Shown here: in pieces, positions 39,688 through 47,153 of the stretch
Position numbering within the stretch: position 1 is the stretch's first letter
How the letters are laid out: every line of letters starts with the position of its first letter
IMG/VR virus record: IMGVR_UViG_3300012205_000277
Location: 1 to 64,000 of that record
Length of the DNA stretch: 64,000 nucleotides
DNA from: a virus
Reading direction: 5' to 3' (one strand)
Position numbers and translations under genes: made by a program
Notes under the pieces: generated by a model
Told to the model about the DNA's origin: nothing
Database searches by the model: none
The model's input: only the letters and a program-made list of their open reading frames with translations

Positions 39688-40794
39688 ATGCCAAACCTCG
39701 AGCTATCCGTCAATTCCATTTGTAAAATCGTTTCCGAAGAAAAATACGGTTTCAAATTCGGCAAGCCCGATCGTCCGTCGGCCGAATCGTTGTCTTGCAT
39801 CCTCCCGATCCTGCGCAAGACGGCGCAAGTCCGCCAATACGTGACGTATCCGGAAAGCGATCAAGTCCTCGTCCACGACTCCGGCAGCATCAACAAAGTC
39901 AACCTGCTCAATTCCTCGAAAGAAAATGTTTTCGTCCGCAGCGGAACGATTTTCGAGGGCAAAGGCACGCAAAGCCGCGCGTTGACGCGCAGTGCGGTGC
40001 TCTTTCCCGGCCAGGCGGTGGCGCTCGATGTGCGCTGCGTGCATGCCTCGCACGGGATCCGCAGCGGGTCGGCATTCGTTTACGGCGGGATCACCCCGCT
40101 GAGCGTCGATACGGCTTTCTATCGTTCCGGGTACACTCCGGGCGATCAGCACACCATGTGGAATACGGTAACGGCCAGCACCACTTCGATGAGCGGCATG
40201 TCGGCTGGCGAGGTCCCCGAACCGGTCCGCGGCAGCTTTGAAAAATGGGCTGGCGCCCCAAGGCGCGGAAGCCGTCGCAGCCTCATGGCTTCCGGCGGAA
40301 GCGTCGTCCAGGACTTCGGCAGAGCCGTCATTGGCGAAGCCGGCCATGAAACGTACCTGCCCAACGCTGACAACCTCAAAGAGAACTTCGATGCGTTCGC
40401 CAAGAACTTTGACGAGATCCTGTCGAAAGCGCGGCTGCATGACAACCAGGTCGGTCTCGGGCTGATTACCGACAAAGGATGCAAAACCGTTGAACTTTTT
40501 GATATAGGCAAATCCTGGGAAGCGGTCCACAAGGATTCTGTAAAACGCGTGGGCGCAGAATTGCTTCGCGGCGAGGACAAAACGAATGTGTTCGAATACA
40601 AGCCGGAGCATGCGGTCAATGCGGTTCGCGCGGTCCTTGGATTGCCGTTCAAAACCAACCTGATCTACCAACATAAGCCGTCGAACGGCGAGCCGCCGGT
40701 ATCGATCTTTGGATTGACGGCCGAGCGCTTCGTCGGCGAAGTGGTCGAGTTGGATTCGCGAGTGATCCACCTGGTCATTATTGAGACGGTGTAA
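39688..40794 (+). CDS. ARPP-1-like domain protein
   Basis: A 368-aa protein after a strong ribosome site (AAAGGAG). NVFVRSGTIFEGKGTQSRAL, TRSAVLFPGQAVALDVRCVH resemble the ARPP-1 domain (GKQNRxL, VPVxCVE pattern), which was described beside ADP-ribose- and NAD-related enzymes. A second half (NVFEYKPEHAVNAVRAVLGL, VGEVVELDSRVIHLVII) is of unknown fold. Its own regulated promoter sits just after the amber tRNA. Function is open; a role in counter-defence is only a guess. Confidence 0.5.
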   Translation: MPNLELSVNSICKIVSEEKYGFKFGKPDRPSAESLSCILPILRKTAQVRQYVTYPESDQVLVHDSGSINKVNLLNSSKENVFVRSGTIFEGKGTQSRALTRSAVLFPGQAVALDVRCVHASHGIRSGSAFVYGGITPLSVDTAFYRSGYTPGDQHTMWNTVTASTTSMSGMSAGEVPEPVRGSFEKWAGAPRRGSRRSLMASGGSVVQDFGRAVIGEAGHETYLPNADNLKENFDAFAKNFDEILSKARLHDNQVGLGLITDKGCKTVELFDIGKSWEAVHKDSVKRVGAELLRGEDKTNVFEYKPEHAVNAVRAVLGLPFKTNLIYQHKPSNGEPPVSIFGLTAERFVGEVVELDSRVIHLVIIETV

Positions 40795-40803
40795 ACTCAT
40801 GGA

Positions 40804-41001
40804 ATGGGTCTTACCGCCGAAGAACGCGAGAAATTCGCGGCCTATCTCGAGCAAAACGCCAGGGACACCGAGAAACTGGTGCAGCAACTGCTGAATCTCC
40901 CGGCAGGCCGGCAACTGGCCGCACGATTCGAGAAAGAAGCGGAGGCTTCCCGGATCATCGCGGAGAAATTGCGGAACACCCTGAGGCAGGAAATCAAATA
41001 A
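40804..41001 (+). CDS. Small helical protein
   Basis: A 65-aa protein, almost one helix: LTAEEREKFAAYLEQNARDT, EKLVQQ and a charged end. It is followed by a strong two-way terminator. Family unknown. Confidence 0.65.
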   Translation: MGLTAEEREKFAAYLEQNARDTEKLVQQLLNLPAGRQLAARFEKEAEASRIIAEKLRNTLRQEIK

Positions 41002-41053
41002 TCAAGGGTACTCGCTTGCTGTGGGACGCCCCAAGCTTTCCCCTTGATTATTT
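40996..41053. terminator. Bidirectional terminator between convergent genes
   Basis: AAATAATCAAGGG (40996-41008) pairs with CCCTTGATTATTT (41041-41053), a 13-bp stem with T-runs on both strands. It separates the plus gene ending 41001 from the minus gene ending 41059. Confidence 0.8.
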
Positions 41054-41058
41054 TTCCT

Positions 41059-41394
41059 CTATCCGACCGGAACGCCAAGCCCGAAGGAAATCTGTGCCGC
41101 CGGCCCGCTCACGATATCGATCGAGACCGCCCCGGTTGGACCCGGCGTCCCGTCCGTATTCGTCACCGCGGCATTGATCTGCACGGTCCCGAGCTTCGCT
41201 CCGCCGGCAATCACCCCGCTCGCGACCGTTCCGCTGGCAGGAGTGGCATCCGGCAACACCGTGGCACTGGCCGGGTCGCTCGAACTGACCGTGATCGTGC
41301 CGCCCGGCGCCAGCTGCGCCGGGTTTCCGTCCGCATCCACGGCGGTCAACTGGTAAGGCACCTTCTGAACGTCTTGCAATTGGAAATTGGACAT
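41059..41394 (-). CDS. Ig-like / Big-domain small protein
   Basis: A 111-aa protein. VPYQLTAVDADGNPAQLAPG, TITVSSSDPASATVLPD and KLGTVQINAAVTNTDGT follow bacterial Ig-like (Big2/Big3) repeats. Such proteins decorate capsids or tails. It is the last of a four-gene minus-strand cluster inside the rightward block. Confidence 0.65.
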   Translation of the reverse strand: MSNFQLQDVQKVPYQLTAVDADGNPAQLAPGGTITVSSSDPASATVLPDATPASGTVASGVIAGGAKLGTVQINAAVTNTDGTPGPTGAVSIDIVSGPAAQISFGLGVPVG

Positions 41395-41413
41395 TTTGTA
41401 AATTTCCTCCTTT

Positions 41414-41608
41414 TTATTTCGGTAGTCCCAAAGAAAATTTCAATACCACTGCTGTACGCCCGTGTAAAGCATCCAGGATTTTCTGTTGCAAGACCAGGGA
41501 CTCTTTTTGCAGGTGCAGCGATAGCGCCAACTGGTTTCTGAGCAAAGCCAGGTTGTCTTCGATCTCGGTCAGCAACCGCCGGTCTTCCTTGCCGTAGAAC
41601 GTGAGCAT
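41414..41608 (-). CDS. Small helical protein
   Basis: A 64-aa protein from MLTFYGKEDRRLLTEIEDNL. Coiled-coil like (LLRNQLALSLHLQKESLVL). Located between two small genes; role unknown. Confidence 0.6.
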   Translation of the reverse strand: MLTFYGKEDRRLLTEIEDNLALLRNQLALSLHLQKESLVLQQKILDALHGRTAVVLKFSLGLPK

Positions 41609-41609
41609 T

Positions 41610-41876
41610 TTATTCGGCCTCGAGCCGGATGGCGCGAATGCCATCGAGCGGGAAACGGTCTACGGGGATTTCCGGGTCGGGAGTTGCGGCGAGATCCGCG
41701 CGGAGTCCGCGGTAATCCAATTCGGCGATCAGGCTGTCTCTCAGCCAGCGCCATTCCGGGGAAGTCATCACAAAGGTGGTCGTGAGAAAAGATAAATAAG
41801 AATCGGACAACAAGCGGATACGGGTGCCTTTATGCTTTCCGAATGGGATCACCGCCCTGCCATGCCGCCGTGCCAT
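41610..41876 (-). CDS. DUF3820-like small protein
   Basis: An 88-aa protein with AVIPFGKHKGTRIRLLSDSY then LSFLTT and WLRDSLIAEL. The PFGKxKG...LPxxYLxxL pattern is that of the DUF3820 family, also called putative quorum-sensing-regulated virulence factor; the name is not evidence of that function here. Confidence 0.65.
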   Translation of the reverse strand: MARRHGRAVIPFGKHKGTRIRLLSDSYLSFLTTTFVMTSPEWRWLRDSLIAELDYRGLRADLAATPDPEIPVDRFPLDGIRAIRLEAE

Positions 41877-41881
41877 GACGG

Positions 41882-42064
41882 TTATTCTGGCACGAGCGTC
41901 ACGATTTGGATATCGTTTTCAACGCGGACTTCGCTAACTTTCCACCAGACGGATCTTTCACAGATCGGATCGCCAACGGCATAAAGCCGGCTGTATAGCA
42001 TGGGCTCTTCCCAGAGAACATCACCGTCGTGGATATAGCGAATCGTGTTGATAACATCGGCCAT
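41882..42064 (-). CDS. Small hypothetical protein
   Basis: A 60-aa protein from MADVINTIRYIHDGDVLWEE, after GAGGAG. SH3-like strand pattern (PICERSVWWKVSEVRVENDI). It is the first gene of this minus-strand cluster; the shared element at 42097 lies upstream. Confidence 0.65.
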   Translation of the reverse strand: MADVINTIRYIHDGDVLWEEPMLYSRLYAVGDPICERSVWWKVSEVRVENDIQIVTLVPE

Positions 42065-42096
42065 GGAGAGTTCTCCTCGGGCGGAGTCTAACATAT

Positions 42097-42112
42097 TTAG
42101 GGTGTAAGAAAG
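42097..42112 (-). promoter_or_regulatory. Shared upstream element TCTTACACCCTAAATA
   Basis: Minus-strand copy of the element also found at 18628-18644 (one A shorter). It lies 33 nt before the 42064 start. TTGCAA about 17 nt earlier may act as a -35 box. Confidence 0.4.
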
Positions 42113-42136
42113 TAGTTGCAATCCGCCATGAGGTTA

Positions 42137-42149
42137 CCTAGACTCTAGG
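42137..42149. promoter_or_regulatory. Palindrome CCTAGA-c-TCTAGG
   Basis: A perfect 6+1+6 dyad in the divergent gap between 42064 and 42250, related in sequence to the CCTAGGC operators at 30926-31052. Possible site for the same regulator. Confidence 0.35.
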
Positions 42150-42152
42150 CCA

Positions 42153-42225
42153 CGTGCCGGTTGCTGCGAGCCGGAAAGGGTGAAACCCTCGCCCTCAAGG
42201 GCCCGCGCGGGGACAGGCCGGCACG
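42153..42225 (+). ncRNA. Structured RNA element in the leader of the 42250 gene
   Basis: CGTGCCGG (42153-42160) pairs with CCGGCACG (42218-42225). Inside are AGGG-tgaaa-CCCT (42177-42189), GCCC-tcaa-GGGC (42191-42202) and CCCGCGCGGG. A closed multi-hairpin element 25 nt before an ATG with GGGGAGG is cis-regulatory in look. It matches no riboswitch class I can name. Confidence 0.45.
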
Positions 42226-42249
42226 ATTGATTTTGGGGAGGAATCGGAA

Positions 42250-42687
42250 ATGGCGCGATGGGTGAAATGGTCGATTGGCGGTACCGCCGGCCTGGTCATA
42301 GCCTTCTTGTTCTATCTGGCCTTGTTTAATCATATCGCCATCAACGAAATCGGCGTAGCTTACAATTCCATCGGCGGCAAAGTCTGGGTGCAGGATCATC
42401 CCGGGTGGTATGTGACCGCGCCAACCGTGGAAGTGGCGGTCATCCCGACAGTCCCTTTGCGGGTAACGATACCTTCCGAAGCCAAGGTGATCAACACGAA
42501 AATCGTCCGGTTCAATCCCAAAGGCGTCGATGAATTTATCCGCCTGCAAGGCTTCAGTTATTTTTCAAATCAAGGAATCGAAAATATCCTGATGGGCTAC
42601 GCGTTTTCCGGACAGAAGTATCCTTTCCTGGATGTGCTGCAGGAAAGCGGCGGCGAGAACGCCACTTCCGCTCCGCTCCGGCAATGA
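42250..42687 (+). CDS. Single-span membrane protein, SPFH-like
   Basis: A 145-aa protein: one N-terminal membrane span (GGTAGLVIAFLFYLALF), then NEIGVAYNSIGGKVWVQDHP and GWYVTAPTVEVAVIPTVPLR. The phrase order (GV.Y....G.....PG......) resembles the start of SPFH/band-7 proteins, although the domain is short. Strong ribosome site (GGGGAGG). Confidence 0.65.
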   Translation: MARWVKWSIGGTAGLVIAFLFYLALFNHIAINEIGVAYNSIGGKVWVQDHPGWYVTAPTVEVAVIPTVPLRVTIPSEAKVINTKIVRFNPKGVDEFIRLQGFSYFSNQGIENILMGYAFSGQKYPFLDVLQESGGENATSAPLRQ

Positions 42688-42953
42688 AATGGCGCATCGC
42701 GATGACGCTAAGCCTCGCGGCTGTTGCGGTGCGACTGCTGTATGGCTGGAGGCAACTCACGTTCCTCGTATGGACGGTTGCGGCGGTCATCAACCATGCG
42801 CATCCGCTTCTGACCGTATCGGCGATCGAAGGGACAGTGATTCTTGGCATCGTCAAGGCCTCGTGGTTGGCGGCAGGAAGGATTCTTGATTTTTGGATGG
42901 AGCTAAAATGGAAGTGCGTATCTCGCTATCGGAAGAGCAATTCAAGAAACTAG
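42684..42953 (+). CDS. Small membrane protein
   Basis: An 89-aa protein whose start overlaps the upstream stop (ATGA). Hydrophobic helices: MTLSLAAVAVRLLYGW and LTFLVWTVAAVINHA, then GTVILGIVKASWLAAG. It ends TAG inside the next gene. Membrane accessory of unknown role. Confidence 0.55.
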   Translation: MKWRIAMTLSLAAVAVRLLYGWRQLTFLVWTVAAVINHAHPLLTVSAIEGTVILGIVKASWLAAGRILDFWMELKWKCVSRYRKSNSRN

Positions 42954-43114
42954 TTGCCGGCGAAATCGTGGACACCGAACTGCCCCATCCAGAGACTTAT
43001 GGTCTTGTCCCCATCAAGCTGGCGCTCCAGGATATCGGTTTCAAAGTCATGCTGCGCGCTGTTTATGATGCTATGGCCGCACAAGCCAAGAAGAACCGGG
43101 AAGCAGCCCGATGA
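42908..43114 (+). CDS. Small hypothetical protein
   Basis: A 68-aa protein, MEVRISLSEEQFKKLVAGEI then VPIKLALQDIGFKVMLRAV. Overlaps the previous gene by 46 nt in another frame and the next by ATGA. Family unknown. Confidence 0.6.
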   Translation: MEVRISLSEEQFKKLVAGEIVDTELPHPETYGLVPIKLALQDIGFKVMLRAVYDAMAAQAKKNREAAR

Positions 43115-43305
43115 GACGCCGCTGGCTTACCGCCGAAGAGTACTCGCGGATCAAGGCGCTGCGCGGGCAAGGATTGACCTACCAACAGATTGCGTCGCGC
43201 TTTGGGATTCCGTTGCCGACGATCGAGACGATCGCGAGAGGCCGGTCGAAGCCGCATGTTTATGCCAAACTGAAACCGAGCGATACCCGGAGCGCGACCC
43301 GATGA
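43111..43305 (+). CDS. Small HTH protein
   Basis: A 64-aa protein. LTAEEYSRIKALRGQGLTYQ and QIASRFGIPLPTIETIARGR form a resolvase/HTH_38-like helix-turn-helix. It overlaps both neighbours by 4 nt. Possible transcription regulator or endonuclease remnant tail. Confidence 0.65.
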   Translation: MRRRWLTAEEYSRIKALRGQGLTYQQIASRFGIPLPTIETIARGRSKPHVYAKLKPSDTRSATR

Positions 43306-43592
43306 AAACGTATTTCCGCAAAGTGAATGGTATGTACCATGTCGATGAGGAGGGTTATTTGGTCAAGACCAGCAATGGCGAGCGCGTGCCGCCAGAAGAG
43401 CCGCTGTTCATTTTGCGCGGCCGCGATGCGCTTGCTGTTGAAACCATTCATCATTACGTGGGATTGCTCGCTGGCAATGGAGGAGATCCGCAGAGAATGT
43501 TCGAACTTGGCGGCGTGGTTCACGATTTTTTGATGTTCAGGAAAGACCATCCCGAACGCATGAAACTGCCAGGGAGCACCAAAGGCAAATGA
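43302..43592 (+). CDS. Hypothetical protein
   Basis: A 96-aa protein: MKTYFRKVNGMYHVDEEGYL, EEPLFILRGRDALAVETIHH and a helical end. This FxLRGRDxLA block is frequent in small phage genes of unknown function. Confidence 0.65.
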   Translation: MKTYFRKVNGMYHVDEEGYLVKTSNGERVPPEEPLFILRGRDALAVETIHHYVGLLAGNGGDPQRMFELGGVVHDFLMFRKDHPERMKLPGSTKGK

Positions 43593-43879
43593 TTGTCAAA
43601 GTCAAGATCGCGCCGTTTGAAAAATGGTGTGAGCCGATGCGGCAGGCCATGGCGCTTGCGCCGCCGCACCTTCTTCATAGATTTGGCCTTCCTATCGGCG
43701 TGGAAATTAGCATCGAAACGTCCTCAATGAGGACCACGCAAACGGTTATTCCCTGCGGTGGAAAAGAATGGCGCGTTGTGGAGTTGCCGGCCGAGATCAC
43801 GCCGTTTGATGCGGAAACCGGCGAAGTGAAGAAGGGCGGACGCGGCTGGATTTGCGAGCATGTTCTCGAAATGGATTGA
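43589..43879 (+). CDS. Hypothetical protein
   Basis: A 96-aa protein, MIVKVKIAPFEKWCEPMRQA, central TVIPCGGKEWRVVELPAEIT, end GGRGWICEHVLEMD. Overlaps the upstream stop by ATGA. Strand-rich; family unknown. Confidence 0.6.
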   Translation: MIVKVKIAPFEKWCEPMRQAMALAPPHLLHRFGLPIGVEISIETSSMRTTQTVIPCGGKEWRVVELPAEITPFDAETGEVKKGGRGWICEHVLEMD

Positions 43880-43889
43880 ACTGAAAAAA

Positions 43890-44210
43890 ATGGACCAGCA
43901 AGAAAGACTTGAAGCCGTCAAAGCCTCGGTCGAACAAGTCCGCCAACTGACTTTGCAAAGCTGGCCTTCGACCCACTCGAATCCCCCGGATATCGAGAAT
44001 TGGCGGACGACGATTGCCTGTCTGATTAAAAATTGCGATGAATTACAAAGGGCTCTGCGCCAGCAGCGTTGGATCGATGAGAATTTTGCTTCTTATGTGC
44101 TGGATCAATGCGAACGGGCAAAAATATCGACGCGCGCCGGCCATCCCATGGATTGGATGGCGCTGATGGACAGCTTAATCGTTGCCTGCCGCGACGTTCT
44201 TGACCGATGA
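43890..44210 (+). CDS. Hypothetical helical protein
   Basis: A 106-aa protein from MDQQERLEAVKASVEQVRQL. Contains WRTTIACLIKNCDELQRALR, similar in pattern to part of the gene at 44992 (WMAVFLAVRTCADELESALR), which suggests distant relatedness. Confidence 0.6.
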   Translation: MDQQERLEAVKASVEQVRQLTLQSWPSTHSNPPDIENWRTTIACLIKNCDELQRALRQQRWIDENFASYVLDQCERAKISTRAGHPMDWMALMDSLIVACRDVLDR

Positions 44211-44229
44211 TCTGCCCGAAGGAGTGACG

Positions 44230-44460
44230 ATGCCGCTATTTGAATGTGAGCAATGCCATTGCGTGGACAACACAGCGCTTACAAACTTCTGGCAAGCGCA
44301 CATTGAGGAAAAGCCTCAGCTATGCAGCGCGTGCGACCCTGAAATTGGGAAGTGGCATGATAAGTTTCCGAGGATTCCAGCAGCCGAATACACGGAGAAG
44401 TATCCGAAGGCCAGAAAAGTTGAATATCCGGCTAAGGGCGCGGCGCAAAGCCGTGGGTGA
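44230..44460 (+). CDS. Small zinc-binding protein
   Basis: A 76-aa protein with FECEQCHCVDNTAL and QLCSACDPE, a CxxC...CxxC zinc ribbon, then RIPAAEYTEKYPKARKVEYP. ATG at 44230 follows GGAGTGACG. Confidence 0.65.
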   Translation: MPLFECEQCHCVDNTALTNFWQAHIEEKPQLCSACDPEIGKWHDKFPRIPAAEYTEKYPKARKVEYPAKGAAQSRG

Positions 44461-44654
44461 GGAGACGGCGGGCCGATGAAAAGACGAGCATTGCAGATGG
44501 AATTCGTACCCTAGCCCAAGCAGCCCATCCCGCTCGCTGCATTGGCTATCCTGATTGCGATGGTGACCTAGAAGGCGAGAAGCATAGTGAGAAGTGCAAG
44601 GCAGCCCATCCCAGAGTTTCAGGCGCAACTAGCGCCGCGAAGGATGGTGATTGA
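44457..44654 (+). CDS. Small zinc-binding protein
   Basis: A 65-aa protein from a GTG overlapping the upstream stop. CIGYPDCDGDLEGEKHSEKC is a metal-binding motif of the kind seen in phage proteins. Another frame here (ATG 44476) would need two TAG readthroughs and is rejected. Confidence 0.5.
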   Translation: MRRRRADEKTSIADGIRTLAQAAHPARCIGYPDCDGDLEGEKHSEKCKAAHPRVSGATSAAKDGD

Positions 44655-44657
44655 CAA

Positions 44658-44870
44658 ATGCTAAATCCGTTGTTTGAAGTCCATATGCTGAACGAGCAGG
44701 GCAAGGGACTGGCAAAGTCGTTGGCTGGGGAATTTCATGGCTTCCTGTGTTCTATCGAGGGCATGTGCGGCACGGAAGGCCGGGAAATGGCAATCGTGCG
44801 AACAAAGTTAGAGGAGGCGTCGTTTTTCGCAAAGAAGGCGATGGCAAATCAGAAGTGCAACCAGCAATAA
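44658..44870 (+). CDS. Helical-hairpin protein, Acb2/Tad1-like (candidate anti-CBASS/anti-Thoeris)
   Basis: A 70-aa protein: MLNPLFEVHMLNEQGKGLAK, SLAGEFHGFLCSIEGMCG, then GREMAIVRTKLEEASFFAKK. Small phage proteins with LNExG...REMxxxxTKLEEAxFFAKKA resemble the Acb2/Tad1 hairpin group, which binds cyclic nucleotides or NAD-derived signals and blocks CBASS or Thoeris. I cannot confirm membership without a profile search. Confidence 0.5.
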   Translation: MLNPLFEVHMLNEQGKGLAKSLAGEFHGFLCSIEGMCGTEGREMAIVRTKLEEASFFAKKAMANQKCNQQ

Positions 44871-44991
44871 ATAGCGGTGACTTGATGCGCGTGAGGACTT
44901 GGGGCTGCGGTGCGCAGTTAGCTTGAAATCAGAAACCACAAGCAACAAGCGCAGGACAGCCACAGCCCCAAGATTTCAGGAGAAATGGGCC

Positions 44992-45981
44992 ATGAGCGAA
45001 GCCAAACGCGACTTTTATGGTGATCTGGTTGGTCCTGACCGGCAACCTGAGCAGGAGCGAGCCATGAGCGAAGTGGCAAAGCTAGTTGAGAAGTGGCGCA
45101 AAGAGCAATTTACATATTCAGGCATCCCAGACTGGATGGCCGTATTTCTGGCAGTTAGAACATGCGCCGACGAACTGGAATCCGCGCTACGAGCGGATGA
45201 ACAAGCACCAGAAAGCACAGGAGGGATTTACAAAGGAGGTACCCGCTACGAGGGCACGAACGAACGGGCCGCGAGTGAGACTGAAGACTATCCCGGCCAG
45301 GCTTTCTTCCATGAGAACAATCCGAATATCAAACGGGCTGAGGAGCGAATTGTGAGCCGGGAAGAGTTCAATGGCAGTATCAGTGATGAGGCTGCGCAGT
45401 CCACCCTAGAGGAAAGAGCGAGGGAGTTTGCCGACAAAATAGCTGGCCTGCTTGACCCCCAGCAACTTGCGACAATTGGAAAAGGTGGCCGCGTTCCTTC
45501 TAGCACACTTCGGTATAACGTTCGACAGGCGAAGAAAGCAATAGAACCTTTGGCCTTAGAAATGCTCACCAGCGTCCAAGCCGAAGCGGAAGGCCATGTC
45601 GTCATCCGAATTAGGAACGTCCTCGCGGTGCTCGCAGGTGCTCCATTTGACAATCTCACGCCGGAAATTCAGGGACTAGTAAAACATTGGCAGCCAGCAA
45701 TCCAAGCCAAGTTGGAAACGGCGCTCCAGCCCCAAGCCGCAAGTGCTGGGGCGCTGAGTGCTATAAAAGAGAAAATACACTGGTATGTCGGCAGTGATTC
45801 AATGAGTGACTGTTGGGCAGAGATCTTGCCGCTGCTCGCTGCCCACGATCAAAAGGTGCGAGAAGGGATGCTGGATTTGCTACGAAAATGTCCGGAGTGG
45901 GCCACACCAAAAGCAAATTGGCTAAAGGCCGCCCTGGCCTCCCGAACAGAGGAGAAGGAGACGAGTCATGGCAAGACTTAG
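44992..45981 (+). CDS. Hypothetical protein with two possible starts
   Basis: A 329-aa protein from ATG 44992, or 305 aa from ATG 45064, which has AGGAGCGAGCC upstream. Both starts share the phrase GCCATGAGCGAAG. Segments: WRKEQFTYSGIPDWMAVFLA, NVRQAKKAIEPLALEML and HWYVGSDSMSDCWAEILPLL. No family recognised. It ends TAG, overlapping the next gene by 14 nt. Confidence 0.6.
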   Translation: MSEAKRDFYGDLVGPDRQPEQERAMSEVAKLVEKWRKEQFTYSGIPDWMAVFLAVRTCADELESALRADEQAPESTGGIYKGGTRYEGTNERAASETEDYPGQAFFHENNPNIKRAEERIVSREEFNGSISDEAAQSTLEERAREFADKIAGLLDPQQLATIGKGGRVPSSTLRYNVRQAKKAIEPLALEMLTSVQAEAEGHVVIRIRNVLAVLAGAPFDNLTPEIQGLVKHWQPAIQAKLETALQPQAASAGALSAIKEKIHWYVGSDSMSDCWAEILPLLAAHDQKVREGMLDLLRKCPEWATPKANWLKAALASRTEEKETSHGKT

Positions 45982-46165
45982 CCCAAGGTCCAGAGAGCTA
46001 GTCACGTTGCTGATCTGTGGGCTTACTATCAAAGAAGCGGCATCCTACATGGACATTTGCCACGGCGCAGCCAGGAAACTCTTGATGAAAGCAAGAATCA
46101 AGCTCGGCTGTCGAACTGCCTGGCAACTGCTATACGAACTTGGGATGGAGTGTAATCTCAAATGA
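45968..46165 (+). CDS. LuxR-type HTH protein
   Basis: A 65-aa protein: LSPRSRELVTLLICGLTIKE, AASYMDICHGAARKLLMKAR and LGCRTAWQLLYELG fit the GerE/LuxR DNA-binding domain without a sensor. Overlaps neighbours on both sides. Second such gene after 26887. Confidence 0.7.
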   Translation: MARLSPRSRELVTLLICGLTIKEAASYMDICHGAARKLLMKARIKLGCRTAWQLLYELGMECNLK

Positions 46166-46347
46166 GCGAAGCAACCGAAATAGTCCACTGGCCCGGCCAG
46201 GACACTCCGATGTGTGACCGTCATACGTTGCAAGCGAAGCGTATCGGTCAGGCTATGGGAATCACCGTCAGCTCTACTCCATGGCCGGTAGAAGGCACGA
46301 TCTGCAAGAACTGCGAGAACGAAGCAAAGAAGGCAGCAGCCAAATAG
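46162..46347 (+). CDS. Small hypothetical protein
   Basis: A 61-aa protein, WPGQDTPMCDRHTLQAKRIG with a CxxH and TICKNCENEAKKA, a likely zinc site. It ends in tandem stops TAG TGA. Confidence 0.6.
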   Translation: MSEATEIVHWPGQDTPMCDRHTLQAKRIGQAMGITVSSTPWPVEGTICKNCENEAKKAAAK

Positions 46348-46357
46348 TGAGGTAGCA

Positions 46358-46570
46358 ATGGACGAACGACGCTCCGGAAAAAATAAATCACACTCGACTT
46401 TGGAGCAAAAGGTGGAATGGCTGCTGAGGCATCCTCTCTTCCTGAAAGAGATTCTGGACAAGAAGAAACTTGTGGCGGAGATGAAGAAGGACAAACTGAT
46501 CGCGCCGTCCACCTATTGGAGAGATATCAATCTGGAGGATGCGATTAAGCAGGCGAAGATTAGGACATGA
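46358..46570 (+). CDS. Small basic helical protein
   Basis: A 70-aa protein: STLEQKVEWLLRHPLFLKEI, LDKKKLVAEMKKDKLIAPST. A hairpin follows. Family unknown. Confidence 0.6.
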   Translation: MDERRSGKNKSHSTLEQKVEWLLRHPLFLKEILDKKKLVAEMKKDKLIAPSTYWRDINLEDAIKQAKIRT

Positions 46571-46585
46571 GACTGGGGATGAAAA

Positions 46586-46612
46586 GAGGACTGCCCGGAA
46601 TGCGCAGTCCTC
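46586..46612. terminator. Hairpin between convergent genes
   Basis: GAGGACTGC (46586-46594) pairs with GCAGTCCTC (46604-46612), 9 bp. No T-run, so terminator activity is uncertain. Confidence 0.35.
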
Positions 46613-46644
46613 AGCCCTAGCCCAGACACCTGCCAAACCGAAGT

Positions 46645-46821
46645 TTACTTCGCGCCAGCGGATTTTTCAAGGATTGAACCAATGGTATTTTCTGCAAAAG
46701 AAAGAGGTTTGAGGTCGCCAAGTAAAAGCATTTTTTTTTGGAGCAGCCGACAGACTTCGAGGCGCACCTCGAGCGGCCATGCCTCATCGTGGATTACATG
46801 GTTGTGGATATCCAGTAACAT
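46645..46821 (-). CDS. Small hypothetical protein on the minus strand
   Basis: A 58-aa protein from MLLDIHNHVIHDEAWPLEVR; a start 5 codons earlier is possible. VCRLLQKKMLLLGDLKPL is helical. Isolated among plus-strand genes. Confidence 0.5.
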   Translation of the reverse strand: MLLDIHNHVIHDEAWPLEVRLEVCRLLQKKMLLLGDLKPLSFAENTIGSILEKSAGAK

Positions 46822-46940
46822 GTACCAGCGCCGCATACGGGAGCAGCCTCTGTTCTGTTACCTGTAAAATTGGTTTAATTCGTACGCTTAAACCACTACG
46901 ATAGCAATAGTACCGGGAGGCAAGTACGGAAGTACTCTCC

Positions 46941-47153
46941 ATGATCTCTCCCATTGACGTCCACACCATAGAATCAATTGATACCGACGTGAATAAATTC
47001 GCCGGTGGCTTCATCGTCGCGCGGGCCGAAGGGAATACTCTCGTCGAGGCCTATCATTGTGATACGCAGTCGGAAGCGGACAGTCTGGCCCGCAGCTTAT
47101 TCGAGGACAAACTAGGATATGTGGAAGTCTTTATCAAGGAAACCATTCATTGA
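46941..47153 (+). CDS. Small hypothetical protein
   Basis: A 70-aa protein: AGGFIVARAEGNTLVEAYHC, DTQSEADSLARSLFEDKLG. Alpha/beta pattern; family unknown. Overlaps the next gene by 4 nt. Confidence 0.55.
   Translation: MISPIDVHTIESIDTDVNKFAGGFIVARAEGNTLVEAYHCDTQSEADSLARSLFEDKLGYVEVFIKETIH

Noticed and set aside
42954-43592. 212-codon plus frame covering several small genes
   Set aside because: Its first two thirds are out-of-frame reading of two better genes; only the part from 43302 is real.
44476-44664. Alternative plus frame MKRRALQMEFVP-TAG-PKQP with two TAGs
   Set aside because: The overlapping GTG-start frame has a plausible zinc motif and operon overlap, so double readthrough is not needed.
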